NCBI GenBank assembly: GCA_001698425.1
Contig: MBRE01000077.1
Span: forward strand, 91,482-155,481
From: Oscillatoriales cyanobacterium USR001
GTDB taxonomy: Bacteria > Cyanobacteriota > Cyanobacteriia > Cyanobacteriales > Microcoleaceae
DNA: 64,000 nucleotides
Direction of reading: 5' to 3'
In this document: one piece after another, positions 48,772-55,656 of the stretch
How positions within the stretch are numbered: position 1 is the stretch's first letter
How the letters are laid out: the number at the start of each line of letters is the position of its first letter
Program-made: the position numbers and the translations under genes
The notes under the pieces: generated by a model
What the model was told of the DNA's origin: nothing
The model's database searches: none
Seen by the model: only the letters and a program-made list of their open reading frames with translations

Positions 48772-50085
48772 TTAAGGTGTCTTAGTGGCCGCTGCCCATC
48801 TACGAGCAAAGTCGGTAAGAATTGAAGTTGTAATTTTGGATTCTAACCAGTTTAAGGCTTCGGTTTGGTAACTTAAACCACGATAATATTTGCAAACATC
48901 AATTAGACGAATGTTAGCTATTGGTGTGGGTGTTGGTATTTGATTCCGCCATCTTTGGGCAAATTCTGTCAAAATTTTCGCGGGAATTTGGGTTTCTAAC
49001 CAGTTTAACGCTTGGTCTTGTTGTGTCAAGCCGCGATAATATTTGCAAACATCTAATAGTCTAACAAGTGCAATTTGTGCCTGGGGAACACTTTGGTTGC
49101 GCCACCTTTGAGTAAATTCGGTAAGTATAGAAGGTGCAATTTGGCTTTGCAGCCAGATTAAGGCGATGTCTTGGTTTGTGTTGCCTTTGTAAGCTTTACA
49201 TACCTCAATCAGCCTAATTCCTGTTAATGGAGTTGGGGGTGTGGGGCTAGGTGTGGGTTTGGGAGAGACTACGGGGGTTGGGGCTGGGGATGGTTGCGGT
49301 AAAGTACCACCAGGAAATTTGCTGTTAAGTAAGGCTGACCAAGTTTTGAGGCCGATGATCCCATCTGCTTCTAAGCCTTTGGATTTTTGAAAGGCGATCG
49401 CGGCGTTTTTTGTACTTGCGCCAAAGGTACCATCAATGGCTCCTTGATATATTCCTTTCTTTTTCAATTGTTTCTGAATTTCTTTAACTTTGGCGGCGCT
49501 GCTAGTTTCTCGGAAGCTTTCAAAAATGTTAATGTCTACATTTCCTGAGATGCCTGCAACTCTACCTTTGTCTGTATATTGCCAAAATGTCCAAGAACTC
49601 CAACCCCCAGAAACCCAAGGTTCTTCGGCAGTGGTATAGTGGGCTATCCAGAGGGGATAATCGCTGAAGCGTTTTGTGCCTAGATTTTCCCAGAAGCCGG
49701 GGTAGGTATAGATGATGGGCTGCATTCCGGTTTCTTTTTCGACTGCATCTAGCCAAATTGCCATGCGATCGCAGATTTCTGTCGCCCCCAACCCCCCTGT
49801 ACTCTCTACGTCTAAAACTGGTGGTAAGTCTCCCGGTTGTAATTTTACAGTTTTCAAGAATGAGTCAATCTGTCCTTGGATACTGCTGGCCGGCCGAAAA
49901 AAGTGGTACGCACCGCGTTGGATACCGACAGTTTTCATCGCCGCCCAATTGCGGGCGAAGGTGTCATCTATCCAAGTTACGCCTTCAGTTGCTTTGACAA
50001 AGGCAAAAAGTATGCCATCATTGGCAACGCTTTGCCAATTGATGTTGGGTTGGTAACTGGAAACATCTATACCGCGAATGCTCAT
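48772..50085 (-). CDS. GH25 lysozyme with peptidoglycan-binding domain and C-terminal triple repeat
   Basis: Muramidase of 437 residues. The GH25 domain (about 1-195) has GIDVSSYQ (D7) and PPVLDVES (D92, E94), the catalytic acidic residues. A PG_binding_1 domain follows (about 200-255: KGIYQGAIDGTFGASTKNA, DGIIGLKTW). After a Pro-rich linker come three repeats of about 43-47 residues with the pattern RL-(I/L)-(E/D)-V-C-K-Y-Y-(R/K)-G, A-L-x-W-L and I-L-T-x-F-x-x-R-W. I do not recognise this repeat; it may be a wall-binding module. No signal peptide is visible, so export is unclear. Confidence 0.9.
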   Translation of the reverse strand: MSIRGIDVSSYQPNINWQSVANDGILFAFVKATEGVTWIDDTFARNWAAMKTVGIQRGAYHFFRPASSIQGQIDSFLKTVKLQPGDLPPVLDVESTGGLGATEICDRMAIWLDAVEKETGMQPIIYTYPGFWENLGTKRFSDYPLWIAHYTTAEEPWVSGGWSSWTFWQYTDKGRVAGISGNVDINIFESFRETSSAAKVKEIQKQLKKKGIYQGAIDGTFGASTKNAAIAFQKSKGLEADGIIGLKTWSALLNSKFPGGTLPQPSPAPTPVVSPKPTPSPTPPTPLTGIRLIEVCKAYKGNTNQDIALIWLQSQIAPSILTEFTQRWRNQSVPQAQIALVRLLDVCKYYRGLTQQDQALNWLETQIPAKILTEFAQRWRNQIPTPTPIANIRLIDVCKYYRGLSYQTEALNWLESKITTSILTDFARRWAAATKTP

Positions 50086-50395
50086 GGTAACAAAAATTAC
50101 GAAAAATCAGTGGTTATAGCGACGATCGCCAGAATTTCTAGTTGATTCTGAGTTTATCGCCTTCTAGTAACAGTATTTTAAACTTATCCCATTATATCAT
50201 GCCTAGTTAACTAGCTTAGGACTTACAGCGAATGAGATTTGCCCACGATATATAGCTATGATTCCTGTAGAGGTAGGGAAAACTAATATTTTTTAGGTAC
50301 GTGCGATCGAACCACAAAACCCGCCCCGGATCAATACTATAATTAATTAACTGGATTAAACAAAGACTAGATAATTAAAATAACAACTAGAGTAT
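50086..50395. other. Intergenic region, no gene seen
   Basis: A-T-rich spacer between the divergent lysozyme and RusA-fusion genes. It holds a CTAGTTAACTAG palindrome near 50203 and two scattered GCGATCG sites. No RNA gene is recognisable. The neighbouring inverted-repeat element is listed separately. Confidence 0.5.
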
Positions 50396-50536
50396 TTATA
50401 GCGTTTCTCTGTCTGGTGAGGTACAATAACTCTACCCCCAACCCCCTTAGAAAGGGGGCTTTTCCGGTTCCTCCCCTTTGCAAGGGGGGGCTAGGGGGGT
50501 CTTTTTTGTACCTCATATAATTGAGAACCGCTATAA
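50396..50536. repeat. 141-bp nested inverted-repeat element upstream of the RusA fusion
   Basis: The outer arms TTATAGCGTTTCTC and GAGAACCGCTATAA pair with one mismatch. Next inside, TGAGGTACAA (50417-50426) pairs with TTGTACCTCA (50506-50515). The centre has two C5/G5-rich hairpins of the CCCCCTT/AAGGGGG kind, also seen at 60498-60571. It ends four bases before the GTG start of the next gene, so it forms the whole leader. Confidence 0.85.
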
Positions 50537-50540
50537 GTAA

Positions 50541-52151
50541 GTGAACACTAACAAACTCAAAGAAAAATTGAACAGCATCAACCCTTTTTCTGGAAGTGAA
50601 TGGGGAGAAATCCCGGATGCGAAAACTTTGTGGCTAATTTTATTTAGTTACTTAAATGTGTTATTTAATTCTGCGCCAGATCAAATGACTCTTGATGAAT
50701 TAGTAGCAGAAATTAACAGTCAACACGAGCAGTGTCAGAATTACCCAGGTATGGGACTACTTTATGCTCGTAATGCTGGGGAATGGTTGTTAGAAGCTAA
50801 ATCAAAGTTACAGCCTGATGAATGGCAAAGATGGTTAAAGACTAATTTTAAGTTCTCGGAACGAACTGCGGAAACTTATATGCAAATGGCTAAGGGATGG
50901 CCGGGATTCCGGGTAGCAGCGAAAAAGGATGTAAAAACTGAGAGTACCATTACTTACTCGCCGGAGGTGGCGGCTATTCTGGAAAGTTTATCGCCTTTTT
51001 CTAATTCTGAAAATACGTCTGTAACTGTAGAAATTGTTGAAGATTTAGAGGAAATTGAGTCTGCTAATTTGTCAGATAATATTAAAATAGAATCATCTAT
51101 AGTTGAAGAGTTAGAATTGCCTGTAATTACTGAGGAGTTAGAGAGAATTGAAACCTCTGAGATATCCGCAAATATTGAGTTAGAATTGCCTGTAATTGTT
51201 GAGAAGTTAGAGGCAAGAGAAACCTCTGATTTATCCGCAAATATTGAGTTAGAATCACCGATAATTATTGAGAAGTTAGAGGGCATAGAAACCTCTGAGT
51301 TATCCGCAAATATTGAGTTAGAATCACCGATAATTATTGAGGAGTTAGAGGCCATAGAAACCTCTGATTTATCCGCAAATATTGAGTTAGAATCGCCTGT
51401 AATTACTAAGGAGTTAGAGGCCATAGAAACCTCTGATTTATCCGCTGATATTGAGTTAGAAACAGTTGAAAACTCTAATTTATCCCCTAATATAGAATTA
51501 GACTTACCTGTAAATGTTGAAGTTTTAGAGGTGATTGAAGCAGAAGCAAAAGTATCGGTAAATATCAAGTCAGAAGCGCCGATAGTGGTTGAGGCGTTAG
51601 AGGTGATTGATATTCCAGATATTGCTGGTAAGATTGAATCAGAATCGCCTAATGTTCTTTTGTCAAATGGTGTGCCAAATGGTTTGTCAAGTGGTAAAAA
51701 TGAAAATAGTAAATCTATCGAACAGATAGAGGTGGGAATTGCGACTTCTAATCAGGTTGAACAGCGCGATCGCGAAGTTATAATCTTCTTTATTCCTGGC
51801 AATGTTGTCCCAAAAGCACGGCCTCGCGTGACGGGAAATGGGACATATATGCCCCAGCGATATCGGGCATGGCGAAATATGGCTGAGGTGGAAATTTACA
51901 CTCAATTATCTGGGCGAGATTTAACTACATTGCCAATCAAAAAAGCCTCAATTTTGATGCGTTTTGTGGGTAAACACCGCACTAATTCTGATTTAGATAA
52001 TTTGGCGGGTGCTTGTCTGGATGCTTTAACTATGAATGGGGCCGGTGTGCTTTTGGATGATAGAATTAGTTGTGTTTCTAAGTTGAGCGTTGAGTATGTA
52101 CCTGATGCTAAAAAAACTGGTGTTTGGATAGAGATTACTCCGGTTGATTGA
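50541..52151 (+). CDS. DUF3102-like / tandem repeat / RusA-type resolvase fusion
   Basis: Three parts in 536 residues. Residues about 50-118 (MTLDELVAEINSQHEQC, ARNAGEWLLEAKSKL, WLKTNFKFSERTAETYMQMA) resemble DUF3102, a phage and plasmid helical domain. Residues about 155-380 are acidic, with five 23-residue repeats (LEAIETSDLSANIELESPI) and degenerate copies. Residues about 410-535 are RusA-like: GNVVPKARPRV, D484-L-D486-N, and LLD506-D507-R, the acidic catalytic set for Holliday-junction cleavage. The Lys expected after DLDNL is Gly490. The GTG start has no obvious ribosome site because a repeat element adjoins; ATG at codon 48 is an alternative. Confidence 0.75.
   Translation: MNTNKLKEKLNSINPFSGSEWGEIPDAKTLWLILFSYLNVLFNSAPDQMTLDELVAEINSQHEQCQNYPGMGLLYARNAGEWLLEAKSKLQPDEWQRWLKTNFKFSERTAETYMQMAKGWPGFRVAAKKDVKTESTITYSPEVAAILESLSPFSNSENTSVTVEIVEDLEEIESANLSDNIKIESSIVEELELPVITEELERIETSEISANIELELPVIVEKLEARETSDLSANIELESPIIIEKLEGIETSELSANIELESPIIIEELEAIETSDLSANIELESPVITKELEAIETSDLSADIELETVENSNLSPNIELDLPVNVEVLEVIEAEAKVSVNIKSEAPIVVEALEVIDIPDIAGKIESESPNVLLSNGVPNGLSSGKNENSKSIEQIEVGIATSNQVEQRDREVIIFFIPGNVVPKARPRVTGNGTYMPQRYRAWRNMAEVEIYTQLSGRDLTTLPIKKASILMRFVGKHRTNSDLDNLAGACLDALTMNGAGVLLDDRISCVSKLSVEYVPDAKKTGVWIEITPVD
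51132..51476. repeat. 69-bp coding tandem repeat
   Basis: Four full 69-bp units start at 51132, 51201, 51270 and 51339, with a fifth, partial unit at 51408. They encode the acidic 23-residue repeats of the RusA fusion. Units 3 and 4 are nearly identical, so the array may be recent or homogenised. Confidence 0.88.
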
Positions 52152-52165
52152 TTTTGCAAAATCAA
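52148..52165. terminator. 18-bp perfect palindrome at a convergent junction
   Basis: TTGATTTTGCAAAATCAA reads the same on both strands. It overlaps the TGA stop of the RusA fusion and lies 43 bases before the convergent gene's stop. It is AT-rich, so a terminator role is only possible. Confidence 0.4.
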
Positions 52166-52208
52166 CACTTGATATCAAATCCGGTTGCCTTTGTCCTGTT
52201 ACTTTATT

Positions 52209-52727
52209 TTATTCTACCTTATCAACCAACCATTCTTTTAGTAAATTCAGATTTTCAGGAGTTAGGTAAACTTTCACCTCAAACTGCTGTTTTACATCCC
52301 GCAAAGTCATTAATTGCTGCTCTTGAAATGTAATTTCAGTATTTTGTAATTCAATGGTCTGATATTCAATTTCATGCAAAGATACACGCACTACTACTCC
52401 TTCTTCTGACTGAGGATAAATATACAACTCTTGCTTGAGATTATCCAGTTCAAGTTTTTGAGCTATGCTATTATGTTCTACAGGAGAATCGTGCTTGTAC
52501 CAATAAAGTGTCGTCCCCCGAATTTCTGGGCTAACGATCGCAAATATTTCATCAAATCGCTGAAGTTGCCAATGAATTTCACTCATTCCGCCAATTTGTG
52601 GAATTAGTCGCTCTACCCAATTAACTTTTTTATCATTGAGACTTGCCCACCACTGGCAGATCGAAGCTAAGTTATTAGCATTTTCTGGATTTTTGCTATC
52701 GTGTTGCCAGACTGTTAAAAACTGCAT
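52209..52727 (-). CDS. Hypothetical protein
   Basis: I do not recognise this protein of 172 residues. The start at 52727 (MQFLTVWQHDSKN) follows a clear GGAGG. It is Trp-rich at the N-terminus (CQWWASLNDKKVNWVERLIPQIGG) and has LYWYKHD and VVVRVSLHEIEYQTIELQ strands, suggesting a small alpha/beta fold. It ends with a charged helix (LTPENLNLLKEWLVDKVE). No signal peptide or membrane helix. It precedes palindromic element B and the Uma2 gene on the same strand. Confidence 0.6.
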   Translation of the reverse strand: MQFLTVWQHDSKNPENANNLASICQWWASLNDKKVNWVERLIPQIGGMSEIHWQLQRFDEIFAIVSPEIRGTTLYWYKHDSPVEHNSIAQKLELDNLKQELYIYPQSEEGVVVRVSLHEIEYQTIELQNTEITFQEQQLMTLRDVKQQFEVKVYLTPENLNLLKEWLVDKVE

Positions 52728-52800
52728 ATTGTAGCCTCCCAATGGATTTTAAGATTTGATACTTCAGATTTGATTTGGGAAATTTGTACTTAGGAATAGA

Positions 52801-52872
52801 AATTAAATAATTAGCTTGTTTGTAGTAAGGGCAAAGAGCGCGCTTGGCGCTTACTACAAACCAAATCATCAA
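52801..52872. repeat. Palindromic MITE-like element, copy B
   Basis: Inverted relative to copy A. The stem TTTGTAGTAAG (from 52819) pairs with CTTACTACAAA (to 52860), but the centre has diverged (GGCAAAGAGCGCGCTTGGCG). The left end TAGGAATAGAAATTAAAT (52790 on) matches the terminal repeat of copies C and D; the right end decays after AAATCATCAAA. It lies downstream of the Uma2 gene. Confidence 0.85.
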
Positions 52873-52915
52873 ATCCCTATAAACCTATACAATATTTTAC
52901 ATGGATTTACCGATT

Positions 52916-53698
52916 TTAAGAATTTGGATTGATTCCCAACTCTCTAAGTTTAGCGGCTAGTGTTTCACTACGTTGTCGTTCATTTTCTAAAGAAGCGATC
53001 GCTTCTTCAGCCCGTTGCCTTTCCTGTTCGGCTATTTGTTGTTGTAATTCTGCTTTTTCAGAACTCCAAAGTAACAAATTTCCCTCTTTATCCCACCACC
53101 TTAACCAGTGAATAGTTAAACCCAATCGCGTGCCGTACCAAACTCCCAAAAATAGATTAATTTCTGGTATCCAGTAACGTCCTTCTGCTGTAGCTGACTG
53201 CAAAACATATTTATTTGCTTGCAATTGGCGCACTTCTAAATCGACTGTGTAAGGGTCAAAAATAACGTAGGTAGGAATCTGCAAAATTTGCTCGTAGTAA
53301 TAGAGTTTGCCGTAGGGAAATTTAGCGCGAACTGAATATTCTCCAGCGTCGGTTTCTGAGAGAAATTCCATCGCGATCGCCACTTGATTACCTTCCAAAG
53401 AAGGCGTATAACTGCGGCGAATCACTCCTTCAGTAACAGGCAATACTCGCGGTACATACAACCAATCTGGTGCTTTAACTACCATCTTTTGATTAACCGT
53501 AGCAACGATGCCAAAATTTGAGGCAATTAACATTTCTGGTTGAATGCGATCGGCCGTACCGAGAGCATCAGTTAGCGCCGCCGCCAACGGTGGCTGTTGA
53601 ATATTTTCCACAGGCTCGTCTGGTAATATAAAATCTGCCGGCAGTTTTTCCCAAGTAACAACAGGTTCTTTTTGAGTGGGAATAATTTGGAGAACCAT
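52916..53698 (-). CDS. Uma2 family (DUF820) protein
   Basis: PD-(D/E)xK-fold protein of about 260 residues, in a family greatly expanded in cyanobacteria and of unknown target. It has KAPDWLYVP, the VAIAMEFLSETDAGEY segment (Glu of the active site), GKLYYYEQILQIPTYVIFDPYTVDLEV, and a C-terminal coiled coil (ELQQQIAEQERQRAEEA). The ATG at 53698 follows AGGA; a TTG two codons earlier is less likely. Uma2 proteins may be nucleases or mobile-element-linked. Palindromic elements B and C lie on both sides. Confidence 0.88.
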   Translation of the reverse strand: MVLQIIPTQKEPVVTWEKLPADFILPDEPVENIQQPPLAAALTDALGTADRIQPEMLIASNFGIVATVNQKMVVKAPDWLYVPRVLPVTEGVIRRSYTPSLEGNQVAIAMEFLSETDAGEYSVRAKFPYGKLYYYEQILQIPTYVIFDPYTVDLEVRQLQANKYVLQSATAEGRYWIPEINLFLGVWYGTRLGLTIHWLRWWDKEGNLLLWSSEKAELQQQIAEQERQRAEEAIASLENERQRSETLAAKLRELGINPNS

Positions 53699-53741
53699 AG
53701 TCAATTCCTAGCTGTTGTAATATGTCTATATTATCATAACT

Positions 53742-53828
53742 TAGGAATGAAAATTAAATAACTTGATGATTTGGTTTGTAGTAAGCGCCAAGAGCGCTAA
53801 AGCGCTTACTACAAACAAGCTAATTATT
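53742..53828. repeat. Palindromic MITE-like element, copy C
   Basis: Same orientation as copy A: TAGGAATGAAAATTAAATAA, then CTTGATGATTTGG, the stem TTTGTAGTAAGCGC (53775) pairing with GCGCTTACTACAAA (to 53815), then AAGCTAATTATTT. The centre has a small change (CAAGAG). It lies just upstream of Uma2 and downstream of the M28 peptidase. Confidence 0.9.
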
Positions 53829-53837
53829 TGATAAAAA

Positions 53838-54890
53838 TTATTGCGAAATTGTATTTGCTCCTGCCAATAACTTACCCGTAGCATTCACAACTACCTGCGC
53901 CGCACCTGTAAAAAAATCACGATCGATGGTTGTCAAAGTATCAGTAGATTTGTGATAATGAGGCGAACGCAAATTAGCCGTATCCGTCACTAAAACCGCC
54001 CCCACACCCTGATACCAAAAAGCTGCATGATCGCTTCGCAACACATCCGGTGTTAAAATACCTTTCAATGGAACTGGTAATGTTACTACAGGCGGTAAAC
54101 CTTCAATTTTAATTTTAGTAAAAGCGCTCAATAATGGCAAATGTTCCGCATCTCCTACTACCGCCAAAAATTCACCTCGATCGGGCGATTTCACCCCAGC
54201 ATTTGCCAGAAAATCTCGATAATTTAACCCTTCTGGATATCTTTGACATCCCGAATTTTGGCAAGCATAACCCACCATATCTAAGACAATTACTCCCGCC
54301 AAATCCTTTAAATTAGAAGCCTTGCTAGTAAAAGCTAAACTACCTAAAAGTCCTAATTCTTCCCGATCGAATAAGATCACCCGTAAAGTCCGAGGCGTTG
54401 AAATTTCTCCCAAAATTCGCGCCACTTCTAACACTACTGCCACCCCAGTAGCATTATCATCAACTCCAGGCGATCGCAAGACTGTATCATAATGTGCCGC
54501 CACTAAAATCGCCCCTAAATTGGGATTGCTACCTTTGCGCTCTGCAAACACATTAACACCACCATCAAAAGGTTGCAAAATGGGTAAAAATCCCATATTT
54601 TTTAACTGTTCAGATAAATATTGTCGGACGCGATCGCGATCCTTATCCTCATAACGTTCGCCAGCTAAAAACTCCAAATATCCCCACAGTCGATCGGCAT
54701 CAACCTTTGGTAATACTGTCCCCTTTTCCTCACCAGAAACAACCGGTAATGGGCTTTGAGAAACATCCACATTCTTTACCACCTCTACCTGTGGTAAAAA
54801 TTGTGGCAGAAATGAAAAATTACCACCCTCAAAACCCACTAACCCAATCAGAACCAAAATCAACATTACCAACCAAATCAATTTATTCAT
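53838..54890 (-). CDS. M28 family metallopeptidase
   Basis: Membrane-anchored zinc peptidase of about 350 residues. An N-terminal helix (LIWLVMLILVLIGLVG) probably exposes the enzyme outside the cytoplasmic membrane. Metal ligands are visible: H in AAHYDTV, D in GVDDNATG, E in DREELGLLG, D in VLDMVGY and H in RSPHYHKSTDT. It probably acts as an aminopeptidase; the substrate is unknown. I start at ATG 54890. The longer reading (MMIWLLVIGYWLLVIG) is only a translation of the upstream ACCAATA array. Confidence 0.9.
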   Translation of the reverse strand: MNKLIWLVMLILVLIGLVGFEGGNFSFLPQFLPQVEVVKNVDVSQSPLPVVSGEEKGTVLPKVDADRLWGYLEFLAGERYEDKDRDRVRQYLSEQLKNMGFLPILQPFDGGVNVFAERKGSNPNLGAILVAAHYDTVLRSPGVDDNATGVAVVLEVARILGEISTPRTLRVILFDREELGLLGSLAFTSKASNLKDLAGVIVLDMVGYACQNSGCQRYPEGLNYRDFLANAGVKSPDRGEFLAVVGDAEHLPLLSAFTKIKIEGLPPVVTLPVPLKGILTPDVLRSDHAAFWYQGVGAVLVTDTANLRSPHYHKSTDTLTTIDRDFFTGAAQVVVNATGKLLAGANTISQ

Positions 54891-54893
54891 TTT

Positions 54894-54928
54894 ACCAATA
54901 ACCAATAACCAATAACCAATAACCAATA
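54894..54928. repeat. ACCAATA heptanucleotide array
   Basis: Five perfect ACCAATA heptamers just upstream of the M28 start, with a partial sixth. It is the fifth heptamer array in the window. Its 21-base period would encode a WLLVIGY-like repeat if translated. Confidence 0.9.
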
Positions 54929-54937
54929 ACCAAATCA

Positions 54938-55537
54938 TCACTCCCCACCCTCAACTTCCGATTCCTGATTCCACTCAATTTCCTTATTCCCCAACTCAAA
55001 TCTATTACCTTGAAAATAAACATGAGGAATTATATTTGTGGAAAACTCGGCAATATTCACAGGCTTTTCTAACCATTGACAATAAATCGGATTAACCTCC
55101 TCATAAATCGCCCGAAAAGACAAAATTTCCGCCTCTAATTCCGCCGCCAACTGATTAATTTTTTGACCTTGAGATTGCAAACGTTTTCCCCCCGCTTGCA
55201 CGCGACGCTCAAGTTCCAATAATTCTTGTTGAAAACATAACTTATCCAACAAAACTTGTTTTTGGATCAACAGAGACTGCTTTTGTTTAAGTTGACTTTC
55301 TAATGCTTGAATAGCGCGATCGATCTCCTTAAGTTGTTCTAGCCAACTCGCCGCCGCAGAAGCATTCCGCTGATGAAACTCAGCCAAAGCTTCCGGTGAA
55401 TTATTCTTAGGAAAAGCAACAGCAACTCGGAAAGTCGATCGCTGCTTGCGAAGTTCGTCTAATTCCCCTTGCAGAGAAGGGATTTCAGCTTGCAACACAG
55501 GAATTTCAGCTTGAAGTTCTGCAATCATCTGGCTCAT
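54938..55537 (-). CDS. Coiled-coil protein, unknown function
   Basis: Protein of 199 residues, mostly heptad coiled coil: IAELQAEIPVLQAEIPSLQGELDELRKQ, and later IDRAIQALESQLKQKQSLLIQKQ. A short Ala-rich break (NASAAASWLEQL) separates the helices. The C-terminal 45 residues (FSTNIIPHVYFQGNRFELGNKEIEWNQ) look beta-rich and may bind a partner. No family is recognised. It lies upstream of the M28 gene on the same strand. Confidence 0.65.
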   Translation of the reverse strand: MSQMIAELQAEIPVLQAEIPSLQGELDELRKQRSTFRVAVAFPKNNSPEALAEFHQRNASAAASWLEQLKEIDRAIQALESQLKQKQSLLIQKQVLLDKLCFQQELLELERRVQAGGKRLQSQGQKINQLAAELEAEILSFRAIYEEVNPIYCQWLEKPVNIAEFSTNIIPHVYFQGNRFELGNKEIEWNQESEVEGGE

Positions 55538-55656
55538 AATTTTTACTCGTCAGGGCAACGAAATTCTCTAAATATCTCAAAACATTATTAAGAAAGGCTG
55601 ATTTGAGAGCGAGTACACCACACAATAAGCCTATCTAAAGTTATAAGCTTTTATCC

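Noticed and set aside
51132..51476. 69-bp repeats considered as a non-coding array
   Set aside because: Period is a multiple of three, the frame is open through all units, and the protein continues into a RusA-like domain.
54891..54941. Longer start of the M28 peptidase (WLLVIGYWLLVIG leader)
   Set aside because: It is just the translation of the ACCAATA array; the ATG at 54890 already gives a good membrane anchor.
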